64,000 bases of DNA, taken from Diadema setosum (Eukaryota; Echinodermata; Echinoidea; Diadematoida; Diadematidae). The notes below the pieces were generated by a model. It saw only the letters and a program-made list of their open reading frames with translations. It had not been told where the DNA came from and made no database searches. Shown in pieces: positions 23,556-33,540 of the stretch (the stretch's first letter is position 1; the number at the start of each line of letters is the position of its first letter). The stretch is taken from assembly GCF_964275005.1 (NCBI RefSeq), contig NC_092699.1, positions 18,094,901 through 18,158,900 of the forward strand, in the 5' to 3' direction. Made by a program: the position numbers and the translations under genes.

Positions 23556-25235
23556 TTGTTGAAACGTTTCTCGCGTGAGCGCGACAAAACAGTTCAGTTT
23601 AATCATATTTCAGTACTCGGTATTCGTCTTTCGTTCTTTGTCGGAGCGGTTTCCAAAATTCGTTTTGGGATGGAACAAGGTTTACCGACCAAAAGCCCTG
23701 CGGGGCCAGTAGATGGCGGAAAAAAGGTCCCCCTTGAGAGGACGCCTGTGCAAGTGGAGAAATCGGTGCAGTCTCGTACTGCCGTAACGTTAACGCATAC
23801 TCCCAGTGGCAGCCCTGCGGGGAAATTGCAGACGGGGAAAACCGGTCAGCCCAGCACGTACGGTAAGGATAGTGTGCAGTTACAGTCGGTGCAACGTGTG
23901 GTAAAGGCCAGTTCAGCTACTCCGATCATAAAAAAGACGAAAGCCAAACGCTCTGCGGAGAAATCTGGCAGTAGTGCCACCTCAAAAGGTTGCTCAGCTA
24001 CAGGTACAGGTACTAACGTGCGTAGTACTGCTGGAGGTGCTCCAGCACAGGTCTCAATGGAGAGCAGACTCGAGAAGCTAGAGACTATGATAGAGACATT
24101 GTGCAACACCCAGTCTCAGAAATCTAGATCTATGTTGCCTTGCTCGAACCAAATTGATGACCCCGAGTTAGACTTTATGGACTGGGACTATGAACTGGAC
24201 CCTCATAATAAGCAGAACCGTTTTTTGTGTGATGATGATGATGATGCGTCATCTGTTCAGGCTACACATCCTGGTTACACAGCTAGGAACATGTCTAGTT
24301 TGGGTGAGCAGACTGGGCAGGCTACTGACCGTGAAGTCGCTAAAGAACAGTTGACAAAAGATGTGCCAGCCCAGCATGTGACGAGGCAAATAGAGGAAGA
24401 CATTGGGTTTGCCTCCCGTTTTGCGACGCAGACGGACATTGGGGACCCGCTCCCAGATAAGCTCAATAGCAGCGTCAATTTTCTCATGACCCATGCATTG
24501 GAAGAAAATCACATTGTTGAGACGTGTGACAAGTATCCCCAGCCAGAGAACTCTCAACTGGTTGTGCCTAAGGTAAACCCGATAATCTGGGACAATTTGT
24601 CTGGTAAGGTTAGAGCACTCGACCTACGCTTACAGAAGTGTCTAAAGCCCCTCGTGAAAGGGATGACAGCCATGCTTCGCACAGCAAATACCTCCCGCGG
24701 TGAGGCGGAAGAGCTAACAGACACCCAACAGGATGCCATAGCCCTTATTGCTAATGCCAGCTATGAACTGAATACACTCAGGAAGTCTCTCATCAAGCCA
24801 GACATTAATTCAAGGTACACACATCTTTGCAAACCTTCGGTTAAGACCACGCAGTGGCTCTTTGGGGATGACCTCCATAAAACTGTCAAAGAGATGGATG
24901 AGCAGCAAAAAACAGTTGGAGCCATCAGAGGTCGTACCTTCTTCCGCCAACAACGGTACAACCCATACCAGCAGGGCCCACGCGCTGGGTCTCAAGCAGT
25001 TCCTTTCCAGCATCAGAGGTATGCTAATGCAGGGTGGTTGAGGACGAGATCCATGCAGCCTAGAGCCAGGGGTTTTTTAGGCAACAGAGCCCTGTCTGCA
25101 CAAGCACACAGCCAGGCAGCTGCTGCAGGCAGGCCATCAGGGAATCCAAATCAGAGGACTCCACGATACAGACAACGTCCACACACACACACAGCCCTGG
25201 CGCCGGACAGACGTCCGGCTCTGAACCAGCAGTAG
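23556..25235 (+). CDS. DIRS gag-like protein
   Basis: A 559-codon open frame. The next in-frame Met (MEQGLPTKSP, near 23670) is an equally good start. The first third is rich in Ser, Thr, Gly, Lys and Pro and probably disordered. A short predicted helix (MESRLEKLETMIETL) and an acidic stretch (CDDDDDASS) follow, then a more structured half (VPKVNPIIWDNLSGKVRALD onward), ending in an Arg/Gln/Gly-rich tail that could bind nucleic acid. No zinc knuckle is visible, which is usual for DIRS gag-like proteins. The assignment rests mainly on position before the reverse transcriptase. Confidence 0.8.
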   Translation: MLKRFSRERDKTVQFNHISVLGIRLSFFVGAVSKIRFGMEQGLPTKSPAGPVDGGKKVPLERTPVQVEKSVQSRTAVTLTHTPSGSPAGKLQTGKTGQPSTYGKDSVQLQSVQRVVKASSATPIIKKTKAKRSAEKSGSSATSKGCSATGTGTNVRSTAGGAPAQVSMESRLEKLETMIETLCNTQSQKSRSMLPCSNQIDDPELDFMDWDYELDPHNKQNRFLCDDDDDASSVQATHPGYTARNMSSLGEQTGQATDREVAKEQLTKDVPAQHVTRQIEEDIGFASRFATQTDIGDPLPDKLNSSVNFLMTHALEENHIVETCDKYPQPENSQLVVPKVNPIIWDNLSGKVRALDLRLQKCLKPLVKGMTAMLRTANTSRGEAEELTDTQQDAIALIANASYELNTLRKSLIKPDINSRYTHLCKPSVKTTQWLFGDDLHKTVKEMDEQQKTVGAIRGRTFFRQQRYNPYQQGPRAGSQAVPFQHQRYANAGWLRTRSMQPRARGFLGNRALSAQAHSQAAAAGRPSGNPNQRTPRYRQRPHTHTALAPDRRPALNQQ

Positions 25236-25336
25236 TCTCCACTACACCAGATCCAACCACCAATGACTCAGCTAAGGTCAGTGAACTTTCACAATTTCCT
25301 TACATTACTACCAATGTAACATGTATCGGTGGTCGA

Positions 25337-27355
25337 TTGACAAGCCATAAACATGCCTGGGAAAGAATCACCTCAGATCCATATATTCTTCATGTAGTGA
25401 ATGGATTAGAACTGGAATTTGAGGAAGGGGTTCCCCCTGCACAGATTAGGGTACCATTACCTTACAAATTGAATAGCTCTGAGCTTAAGTCAGTTGATGA
25501 TGAGCTTTCTCGCCTGCAAGAGAAAGGCGTTATTGAACATGCAATGCCAGAAGAAGGGCAATTTATCTCGAACATATTTGTAAGGGAGAAGAAAGATGGT
25601 GCCCACCGAATTATTTTGGATCTCTCGAAACTGAATGAGCACATTGCCTATCACCATTTCAAAATGGATACTTTTGATACAGCAGTGCAACTGATTACCC
25701 CAGGCTGCTATATGGCTTCCATCGACCTTCGTGACGCATACTATACAGTCCCAATAGCTGAAAGTCATAGGAAGTATCTCAGATTCATGTGGAAAGGCTC
25801 GCTGTGGCAGTTTAAGGCGATGCCAAATGGGCTAGCATCAGCACCACGTATTTTCACCAAACTACTCAAACCTGTGTTTGCTGCCATGAGAGCTAAGGGA
25901 CATACAATAGTTGCCTACATTGATGATACACTGATTATAGCAAAATCAAAGGAACTAGCCGAGAAGGCAGTGATCGAAACTGCTCAATTGTTGAGTGAGA
26001 TCGGCTTTGTCATTCACCCGAAGAAATCTGTGTTAATGCCACTACAAAATATCCAGTTCCTTGGTTTTGTACTCGACTCCAATGCTATGAAAATCTCATT
26101 GGCAGAAGGGAAGGCTATTCAGATCAAGAGTCTCTGCTATGCACTTTTAAGAGCTCATGCCCCAACGATACGCACAGTTGCTTCTGTAATAGGTAAACTG
26201 GTAGCAGCCTTCCCTGCAGTTCACTATGGTCAGATGCATTATAGGCAGCTTGAGAGAGAGAAGACTATGGCACTACGCCAGAGTAAAGGCCATTATGATC
26301 GTAAAATGTCCCTGTCTATGGCAGCAAAAGCAGAGTTAATGTGGTGGGTACAGAACATAGACTCCTGCTGTGGCAGCATTAGTCAAGCACCGCCATCAGT
26401 GATGATAACTAGTGATGCTTCAGGACTAGGATGGGGTGCATCAGATGGGAACACCCATATTGGGGGCAGATGGAATGAGACAGAGAGAGTCAGAGCAGAG
26501 CTCAATGATATTAACTTCCTAGAGTTATTAGCAGCATTTTATGCTTTGCAGGCTTTTTGTACTCACCTTGCTCATTTGCACGTGCATATGCGGTTAGACA
26601 ACACAACAGCAGTGGCATATATAAACCACAAGGGAGGCATCAAATCAAGAGATTGTGATGAGCTGGCTAAGAGAATCTGGGAATGGTGCAAAAAGCGTGA
26701 GATTTGGATTACAGCTACACATTTGCCTGGGGTGCAAAATCAAATAGCTGATGAAAAATCAAGGAAGTTTAATGACCAATTGGAATGGATGCTCAATCGG
26801 GATGTGTTTCGTCAACTGTGTGGTTACTATGGTAACCCAGAGGTGGATTTGTTCGCCACCAGACTGAATGCTCAAGTTGACAAATATGTGTCATGGCTAC
26901 CTGACCCAGGGGGGTGTGCTGTGGATGCATTCTCAATAGATTGGCAGGGGGATTATTTCTATGCATTCCCACCTTTTTGCTTGATTGGCAGATGTCTGCA
27001 GAAAATTGAAGCAGAGAAAGCAGAAGGGTTTATGATTGTGCCCAATTGGCCAACTCAGGCTTGGTTTGGGAGGTTGTTAAATTTGCTGATAGATGAGCCA
27101 ATAATCCTGCCTGTGAGCAAGACCCTAGTCACACAGCCTGTATCAGGAGTATCACATCCATTGTACAAACGCTTGCATCTTATGTCTTGCAGATTATCCG
27201 GCAACACCTTCAAGGTACAGGCCTTTCAGATGAAACTACCAAGATCATCTTGTCTGCCTGGCGTCAGTCAACCCACAAGCAGTATTCAGTCTACACAAGG
27301 AAGTGGTTGGATTTTTGCAATCGGAGACAGACTAATCCGATGCAAGCGCCTGTAA
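25337..27355 (+). CDS. DIRS reverse transcriptase/RNase H with methyltransferase-like C-terminal domain
   Basis: 672 codons. The reverse transcriptase shows DLSKLNEHI, ASIDLRDAYYTVPI, FKAMPNGLASAPRIFTK and the active site YIDDTLII near residue 194. RNase H begins at SDASGLGWGA near residue 359 and continues through NFLELLA and LDNTTAVAYIN. The last ~170 residues (PEVDLFATRLN, WQGDYFYAFPPF, MIVPNWPTQAWF) match the C-terminal segment that DIRS elements share with N6-adenine methyltransferase-like domains. The 3' end overlaps the recombinase frame by 169 nt in another frame, an arrangement this family commonly uses. Confidence 0.93.
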   Translation: MTSHKHAWERITSDPYILHVVNGLELEFEEGVPPAQIRVPLPYKLNSSELKSVDDELSRLQEKGVIEHAMPEEGQFISNIFVREKKDGAHRIILDLSKLNEHIAYHHFKMDTFDTAVQLITPGCYMASIDLRDAYYTVPIAESHRKYLRFMWKGSLWQFKAMPNGLASAPRIFTKLLKPVFAAMRAKGHTIVAYIDDTLIIAKSKELAEKAVIETAQLLSEIGFVIHPKKSVLMPLQNIQFLGFVLDSNAMKISLAEGKAIQIKSLCYALLRAHAPTIRTVASVIGKLVAAFPAVHYGQMHYRQLEREKTMALRQSKGHYDRKMSLSMAAKAELMWWVQNIDSCCGSISQAPPSVMITSDASGLGWGASDGNTHIGGRWNETERVRAELNDINFLELLAAFYALQAFCTHLAHLHVHMRLDNTTAVAYINHKGGIKSRDCDELAKRIWEWCKKREIWITATHLPGVQNQIADEKSRKFNDQLEWMLNRDVFRQLCGYYGNPEVDLFATRLNAQVDKYVSWLPDPGGCAVDAFSIDWQGDYFYAFPPFCLIGRCLQKIEAEKAEGFMIVPNWPTQAWFGRLLNLLIDEPIILPVSKTLVTQPVSGVSHPLYKRLHLMSCRLSGNTFKVQAFQMKLPRSSCLPGVSQPTSSIQSTQGSGWIFAIGDRLIRCKRL

Positions 27356-28161
27356 AGGAAGTATTGGACTTCCTAACGCTACTTTACAAGAATTCAGGTT
27401 ACAGTGCATTAAATACTGCGAGGTCAGCACTCGCGTCTGTTGTTGTTCTTACTGATGGATACACAGTCAGCTCCCATCCTTTAATTTCACGTTTTATGAG
27501 GGGAGTATTTCACCTTAAGCCTCCCAGGGCCAGATATCAGACTACGTGGGATGTCAAGTTTGTCCTGGATTATCTTCGCAACCTTCCAGAGTTAAATAGT
27601 ATGTCACTTAAGGATCTTTCATTGAAGACATGTATGTTGATTGCCCTCGTCAGTGCTCAGAGACTGCAAACGCTACATTTACTGAACATTGATGATATGC
27701 TTATGTCGCCCACTCTATGTACGTTCATAGTTCAAGATTTAGTAAAGCAGAGCAGACCAGGGAGGACTGGTTTAAAGGTTGCTCTCGCTGCTTATCCCCA
27801 GGATAAGCGTATTTGTGTTCTTGCCTGCCTTAATGAATATTTACGCCGCACCAGCTCCCTTCGAGGTCAAGAGAAGTACCTTTTCATTAGCTATAGGAAG
27901 CCATTTAAACGGGTCACTACAGATACTATCTCAAGATGGCTCAAGGACATAATGACTCGCGCTGGCATCGATGTAAATGTGTACAAGGCCCATTCCACGC
28001 GGGCTGCAACAACTTCGAAGGCCGCATCCAACGCAGTCCCAATGTCAGAGGTTCTGACACATGTCGGCTGGAGCAGGGAAGGAACCTTCCAGGCCTTTTA
28101 TAACAAACCTGTCGCCACGCCAAGTACTGCTAGTGGATTTGCTCACGCAGTACTGCAGTAG
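27187..28161 (+). CDS. DIRS tyrosine recombinase
   Basis: 324 codons. The N-terminal core-binding domain (SAWRQSTHKQYSVYTRKWLDF) is of phage-integrase type. The catalytic domain has the expected residues: Arg near 159 (SAQRLQTLHLL), His-x-x-Arg at 269-272 (KAHSTRAA), a His-x-Gly-Trp block near 292 (THVGW) and the nucleophile Tyr at 305 (FQAFYNKP). In DIRS elements this enzyme replaces an integrase and inserts a circular intermediate by recombination at a 3-bp core. Here both element ends carry ATT, which fits that mechanism. Confidence 0.95.
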   Translation: MQIIRQHLQGTGLSDETTKIILSAWRQSTHKQYSVYTRKWLDFCNRRQTNPMQAPVKEVLDFLTLLYKNSGYSALNTARSALASVVVLTDGYTVSSHPLISRFMRGVFHLKPPRARYQTTWDVKFVLDYLRNLPELNSMSLKDLSLKTCMLIALVSAQRLQTLHLLNIDDMLMSPTLCTFIVQDLVKQSRPGRTGLKVALAAYPQDKRICVLACLNEYLRRTSSLRGQEKYLFISYRKPFKRVTTDTISRWLKDIMTRAGIDVNVYKAHSTRAATTSKAASNAVPMSEVLTHVGWSREGTFQAFYNKPVATPSTASGFAHAVLQ

Positions 28162-28317
28162 TTCCTGCACCATTCGGGTAAGACATGTACAAGTGCATAT
28201 TGAAATTTGTGGTCCACCATGCAGAGTTTTATTGCTGTTGGAAACTGTACACTGGTGTGTTGTTGCTACCATACACCTTGTGTAAGATGTTACATGCAGG
28301 CCAGAGTGTCTTTGAAT

Positions 28318-28427
28318 TCTCACATTAGATCGAACGTTTATGAAATAAAATAATAGGATTAAACGAGAACTTACCTGTTTGAAGTTTGATCCTTATTTTA
28401 TGAATAAGAGGAGTGAGAGCTAATGTG
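28318..28427 (+). repeat. DIRS internal complementary region
   Basis: 28318-28351 is the exact reverse complement of the left end (23475-23508). 28349-28427 is the exact reverse complement of the right end (28635-28713). The two halves overlap by one AAT (28349-28351), the image of the ATT found once at each end. In DIRS elements this region is proposed to act as template or splint for restoring complete termini and circularising the cDNA. Confidence 0.95.
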
Positions 28428-28602
28428 CCCTCCTCTCCCACCCATAGACTAGGACATACCAGTATGGGTGAATTGTGGTAATTGTGGTGAATACAAAACG
28501 TTCGAAGTACAACAATTGGCATTGGCCTCGTAGGGTAATAAGCCCACAAATTGTACATCTACTGGATGTATAGTGCACTCTGTCCTGCATGTAGCGATTA
28601 AG

Positions 28603-28713
28603 ACTGACTGCGCCTGCGCGAACGGGATCTCTCTCACATTAGCTCTCACTCCTCTTATTCATAAAATAAGGATCAAACTTCAAACAGGTAAGTTCTCGTT
28701 TAATCCTATTATT
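28603..28713 (+). repeat. right terminus of the DIRS element
   Basis: 40-bp inverted repeat (28603-28642) matching 23498-23537, then the right extension ending CCTATTATT. 28635-28713 forms a perfect 79-bp hairpin arm with 28349-28427, around a ~207-bp loop. Confidence 0.93.
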
Positions 28714-29314
28714 CTACAGCACTTCGTTTCCCTCTCTTCCTCTTTCCCTCTACCCCTCTCTAACCTTCTATGCAGAGCTTGACGGCGGGCACCAAATGGC
28801 TTAATAGCTGTACATGTTACTTTTTGTGTCTTACTGATCAAATCCTGGTGAAAGTTTTAATGCAACAATAGGTTATAGTATATATACCAAAGTAGGCTGT
28901 ATAATAATGATGGCTCGGTCACAGTAAGTTCATATTAATGTATAGTTTGTTTGTTTTCTTCTTCTTCTTTTTCTTCTTCTTTTTTATTACATAAAATTTG
29001 GCAACCTACATCATCATTCTGGTCTTATCTTCTATCCGTTCTCCGTTTCTTTTTCACAAACACTGATTACTCGGGGCTTACAGCCAAACAAGCTAGCTTT
29101 CATGTAGGTCCCGTCATACTTCTCTTTGATCAACCCCATTTCGATTTCGATTTTGACCAGTTATCATTACATGTAATTACTGTGTTATCACCTTGTATAT
29201 TGTTTGTTTTCTGCACATTGTTCACAAGGTAAAAGAACTTGTCTGGTTTCTGTTGTAATGTTCATAAATGAGAAGTATGAAAATAAATGAATTGAATTGA
29301 ATTGAATTGAATTC
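28714..29314 (+). other. remainder of the LINE 3' UTR and its repeat tail
   Basis: Noncoding sequence after the nested DIRS element, with pyrimidine-rich tracts, ending in about five TGAAT/GAATT units at 29288-29314. This tail marks the 3' end of the LINE insertion. Confidence 0.7.
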
Positions 29315-29462
29315 TCATTATTTTCTTTGCCTTTAAGCAAGTCTGATTGCAAAATATAATGTCACATGAACAAGAATAGAGTTGACTCAGTTTGCCAACT
29401 TTTTTGAAATGTGTCTCAGTGTTTATTACATCACAATTAAAATGTAGCACGCAAGGCTATTG

Positions 29463-29468
29463 TTTATT
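29463..29468 (-). promoter_or_regulatory. poly(A) signal AATAAA of the GPCR gene
   Basis: AATAAA on the minus strand, about 80 nt downstream of the receptor stop codon. Confidence 0.5.
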
Positions 29469-29547
29469 GTACACAATACCTGCACACACACATTCATCGA
29501 CTTTTTATAATTATGCACATAATTGCGAATAATTGTTTATAAATCGC

Positions 29548-31172
29548 TTACTCATCCATGCATCTTTCTTTTCTTTCTATTTTTTTTTCAAGTGAGAGCT
29601 TGCACTTACGTCTAGTATGGTCGGCTGCCAGGAATGTTGACTCCACCTCCTTACAGCAAATTACATCGTAAAATGCAGCTCGGTAGTTTCCACAAGTCGC
29701 CAGAATTACGTAAGGATTCAGCGTGGAACAGACAGTCAAAATACGGACTATGGCGAAATCGAACTTGGCGCCAATTTCGTATTGAGACTGTGCAAGTATC
29801 ACAGCAATCTGTTTGGGTATACGCGAGAGATATTAACATTATTAGGCAATATAAACGTTAACGAATACTGAACAACAATACTATAACAATGAAAAAAAAA
29901 GTAATAGAATGCAGTAGGCCTGTACATGATTGTGAATGATAATCGGTGATTAGGGAGTGGGCCTAATTACGTGCTCACGTCCTATGATGCCATTCAGTCA
30001 TCAATTCTATAGCTACACGATTCAATCATACATATTTTCATAATTATGATTTGCTCGTTATGTAAATGACGAAGATTGGTTGGTCGGTGGACAAAGTAAC
30101 GCTCAACAACATAGTAATTTCATTTATGCCATCATTCTTACACCCATCATAATTGCACGCTCATCACCGTTGGAACTGCAAAACCAATGTTATATAAGTT
30201 ATCATCCAATTTTATTTCTTTGCCATTGCACATCCAATTCAATGTTGTCGCCTCTATTTTGTTTTGTTTTGTTTTGTTTTGTGTTGTTTTGTTTTGTTGG
30301 GTGATACGAGTATTCTCTCGGATCACCTATTGTATTTTGTTTTGTTTTTTCTCGGAGATACCTACTGTAAATGGCAGAGCACAAATCCACAGCCAGAGGG
30401 AGAGTAGGCAGCTAGAGAGTGTCACGGGTTGTACCGCGTCCTGTCGTCTGCTAGGTGAAGTGGCGTCACAATGGATATTTCTGTCTGCGGCATCCTTGAT
30501 TGGCGAACTACGGTCATGTGACCTTTGGCAGAGTAACGACACGTGACAGAACAATGATACCTGTAGGAGGCAGTACATGAGAACCACGAAGGCGATGGCG
30601 AAAGCGCGCGTGTAAGTCGTTTTAGGATCGAACTCAAAATGACAGTAGCTTCCCGATGTATCAGCAGGGGACACCATGTGAGCTTCTCGCATAAGGGGCA
30701 CGGCCGAGAGGACGAAGATCAAGAATAAGCCTCCTATTGCGGCGTACATTAGTCTCTCCGCCAGCACCTCCGTTAATCTGGTGCGTCCACTCACGACGAG
30801 ATACCTCTCAACGGCAAGCGTTGTCGAGATCCACATCGATCCCACCCTTAGCGTTAAAGCCACCCATCCCATGAAGTCGCAGACGGACTGGTTGTCGACC
30901 ACATTCCAAGAGGTCAGGTAGGCGACCGTTGCTATCAGACAGGGCACCAAAGCGTAGAGCAACTCGAGGCAGCTGAAAGCGAAGATGAGTTTGTGAAACG
31001 CCATCCATCCGCCCCTTGGCGTTGCTCTCACCACAAACCCAACCGCTGCGAGAAGGATGATGTTACCGATGGTTGCTAGGGCAACCAAGACCGCGAGTGA
31101 AAGGCCAGCTGCGATTGCGTTTATTTCTGGGTCGGAAGAAGCATTTTGTATTGCTAGTCCCCTCAGCTCCAT
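29548..31172 (-). CDS. rhodopsin-class GPCR, prostanoid-receptor-like, two exons
   Basis: Exon 1 is 31172-30366 (269 codons) and exon 2 is 29808-29548 (86 codons plus stop), joined in phase 0 across a 557-bp GT-AG intron (donor ACA/GTAGGT, acceptor CCCAAACAG/ATT), giving 355 residues. Visible features: sequon NAS at 10-12; TM1 with Asn37 (TIGN); TM2 with Glu70 where class A usually has Asp; Cys98 and Cys177 for the conserved disulfide; TM3 ending Glu-Arg-Tyr at 122-124; TM4 Pro159; extracellular loop GSYCHF; TM6 ending CALPFT; TM7 VRILTVCSTLNPYVIL in exon 2; a basic tail. An intron at the end of TM6 is a known shared trait of prostanoid receptor genes, and the TM6/TM7 wording resembles EP2/EP4 receptors. 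Ligand and exact subtype are inferred. It is a plasma-membrane receptor, probably signalling through a G protein. Class A membership is firm; prostanoid assignment is moderate. Confidence 0.82.
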
Positions 31173-32454
31173 CCTACCCGATCGGCTGAGTTTCGTCTAG
31201 CACGTTCAGCTCATTCAGTTGCTTTATTCCGCGCCACTGAAAACCTCACGAGTGTCATTTCCACCAATAAGTAAGGTTTGGTCTTCAGTTGCTTCATTTT
31301 TTTTCCTGGTACGTGAGCAAAAACACTGAACTTCAACTACAAAAGAAAAATGTCAAACGCTGATCGAATATCTCGCCTGTGAAGAATTTTCTTGTACCCT
31401 TGGGTGATACATTGAACTTTCACGTTTTGAAGCATAGTCCTCATCACCACTGATGTCTGTGTTTTCGAGTGGCCCTATGACCGTTTGTCGTAACATCTGC
31501 CAAAGTCGGGGTTCCCCTTATCATGATGGCTCGTCCAGTCGAAGTCTCTCTCTATAGGGAACCATGATGACCTTCATGTAATGAAAAAAAAAAAATATTG
31601 ATAAGAGAAAATAAAGAAAATATTTACCGTGAATTTTACTCACTTTTTACTTACGTTGTTGATATTTTATGTTCGTTTTTTTCATTGTACTGCTCTGCTC
31701 AAGGCTAACCAGTGCAATTATTTCAGTGCTTCGTCATTTGACGCTCGTGGAAGTGTCTGGAGTTGTGGCTTGTACAAATTGAAGGACGTTCAGCCGCGAT
31801 AATGCGACCAATCAACCTCGTTCTTATTGAAGCACCACAATACACTGCGCTGCCCACAAGCACACGTGCACCGTCTGAGATTTACATGTGTGTGTGTGTG
31901 TTTTTTTTTTATACCAGTCTATAGTTCGCCGACGCTCTCCGGTCAAGCTGTGAAAAACTACGAGTGGTCAAACAGAGAACAGCTGAGCAATGTGTGATAA
32001 CTCAGAGGATGAGCTAGTATATTAGAGGAATCACATTCAACGAGAGCAGCATCAAGAGGGCGACTGATCATACAAAAGAACAAAATAATACAAATTCAAA
32101 GAAATTATCATTTAGTTTCTATACTCGTAGATAATCTTAAATGAGAGCCGTATGTGTAATCTAAAGGTACTTTCACTATAACTCGAGTCTTGATGATTGT
32201 TCAACGTCACACAAAATTACCTAAATGATGATTATTGTGATTTGCATCGATTTCGTTGAAAGAAATAACATACTTTGTCGTGGAGGATTAGTGTGGAAAC
32301 TTTAAACCTTCGATTTCTTCAGAGTAATGAAATAACAACGAAACATTTATAACGAAAGGGAGGAGAAATTTGGTGGCACAACAGCATGTCACACATTTCT
32401 GACAACAAAACAAATCACCACCATCATATACAACTACTCCAACGTGGGTCGAAG

Positions 32455-32580
32455 AGGCCACACTTTTGAACGGATTCTCCGTTTTTCCTCAAACTTTACC
32501 AACGTGTGCTACTGATACTGGTGCATGCACTCAATTCACAAAGCTGTGTATCATTATTTGGATATCATTCCCCTTTAAAA
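32455..32580. mobile_element. fragment related to the 2211-2768 MITE
   Basis: ACTTTTGAACGGATTCTCCG and TTTTTCCTCAAACTTTACCAACGTGTGCT match the right arm of the 2211-2768 element (ACTTTTGAACGGATTGTCCG, TTTTCCTCAAACTCTCACTGATGTGTTCT). It ends near CCCCTTTAAA. Only one arm is present. Confidence 0.55.
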
Positions 32581-33225
32581 ACATGCGTACTTACTGGGTA
32601 AGTAAATGCTTAAATTGAATTCTTTCAAATCAATGCGATATTGATATAGCTTTTGCGTGAGATCACACTACCCCTATCAATGCCTATAAATGTTCAATGT
32701 TTCTGATGACTTTTACTGCCCTGTTGGTGGGTGATAACTGGCTTTATTTTTATCCGGTGTTGTAGGTGCTAAATGCGTATTCAAACGCCATACATTTCGA
32801 AAAAGTAAAAAAAATGTTTGATATTGTATCATATTCGTGAAAGATTTCTGAACGCGATACGCGTTAAATGAATAATCCGATAGTTCACTCAATGCAGACT
32901 TGCAGAACTTGTCCATGCTAAATATTGGAAACAAAAATAACATTAAAGCAAATTGATAGGTGTCATTGATTCATATGATTCAGTTTTCATTTAGTATTGT
33001 GGAGGTAGGATGCTGTTTGACGATGAAATGTGAATTCGTAAGATAATTTTGTACCTTCTAATGTAAACCATGTAAATATTATTATGTGCTATGTATACAC
33101 AATAAATTATCTGATGAGGCAGGAAAAATATGATTATTGTGCACGAAAGGTTTTTTTTTTCTAAGGATTCGAAATCTGACCCCCAATTCTTTCGTTTTCT
33201 CGCTAGAGGCCTCTTTCATCTTCCT

Positions 33226-33238
33226 CTCTATCTATCTG

Positions 33239-33271
<33 letters not shown>

Positions 33272-33311
33272 ATATCTATCTATCTTTCTCTCTCTCTCTC
33301 TCTCTCTCTCC
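33226..33311. repeat. TCTA/TCTC microsatellite
   Basis: Tetranucleotide TCTA units pass into a TC tract. Confidence 0.93.
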
Positions 33312-33499
33312 ATCTTTCTATCTCTTCTGTTCATAAATTGTGTCGGGTTTATTGCTCAAATTGCGAGATACATGTACAGCAAGTAGTTCAAAGGTCTACT
33401 GGTTCACCTCGTTTGTGGGCGTGTAGTGTGATATGGCTGAGACTGTTATGACTATAATATCTATAGACATCGCACGAGGCCACAATCCTCCTACACTAT

Positions 33500-33500
<1 letters not shown>

Positions 33501-33537
<37 letters not shown>
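33501..33537. repeat. (CA)n microsatellite
   Basis: About 18 CA units. Confidence 0.95.

Positions 33538-33540
<3 letters not shown>

Larger units (their letters stand above)
23475..28713 (+). mobile_element. DIRS-type tyrosine-recombinase retrotransposon, looks whole
   Basis: 5239 bp. The three expected coding regions are open: gag-like, reverse transcriptase/RNase H plus a methyltransferase-like tail, and tyrosine recombinase. Termini are inverted repeats (40 bp perfect, 23498-23537 against 28603-28642) with unlike outer extensions of about 23 and 71 bp. An internal complementary region (28318-28427) contains the complements of both extensions joined at one AAT, as DIRS elements are known to have. 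Both ends carry ATT (23475-23477 and 28711-28713). The element lies in the 3' UTR of a LINE without a conventional target duplication. Because frames and termini are intact it is probably a recent insertion. Confidence 0.93.
20221..29314 (+). mobile_element. non-LTR retrotransposon (CR1/L2/Jockey-like) with a DIRS element nested in its 3' UTR
   Basis: The coding part (20221-23358) gives APE endonuclease then reverse transcriptase. The 3' UTR runs 23359-23474, is interrupted by the DIRS element at 23475-28713, and resumes 28714-29314. It ends in AAATAAATGAATTGAATTGAATT, the short tandem-repeat tail common in CR1/L2-type elements. Removing the nested element rejoins the UTR with a single ATT. 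The true 5' end is upstream of 20221 and not determined. Clade placement is inferred from motif style, not from a tree. Confidence 0.85.

Noticed and set aside
33130-33451. Frames with Leu-Ser and Tyr-Leu-Ser repeats
   Set aside because: They are translations of the TCTA/TCTC microsatellite.
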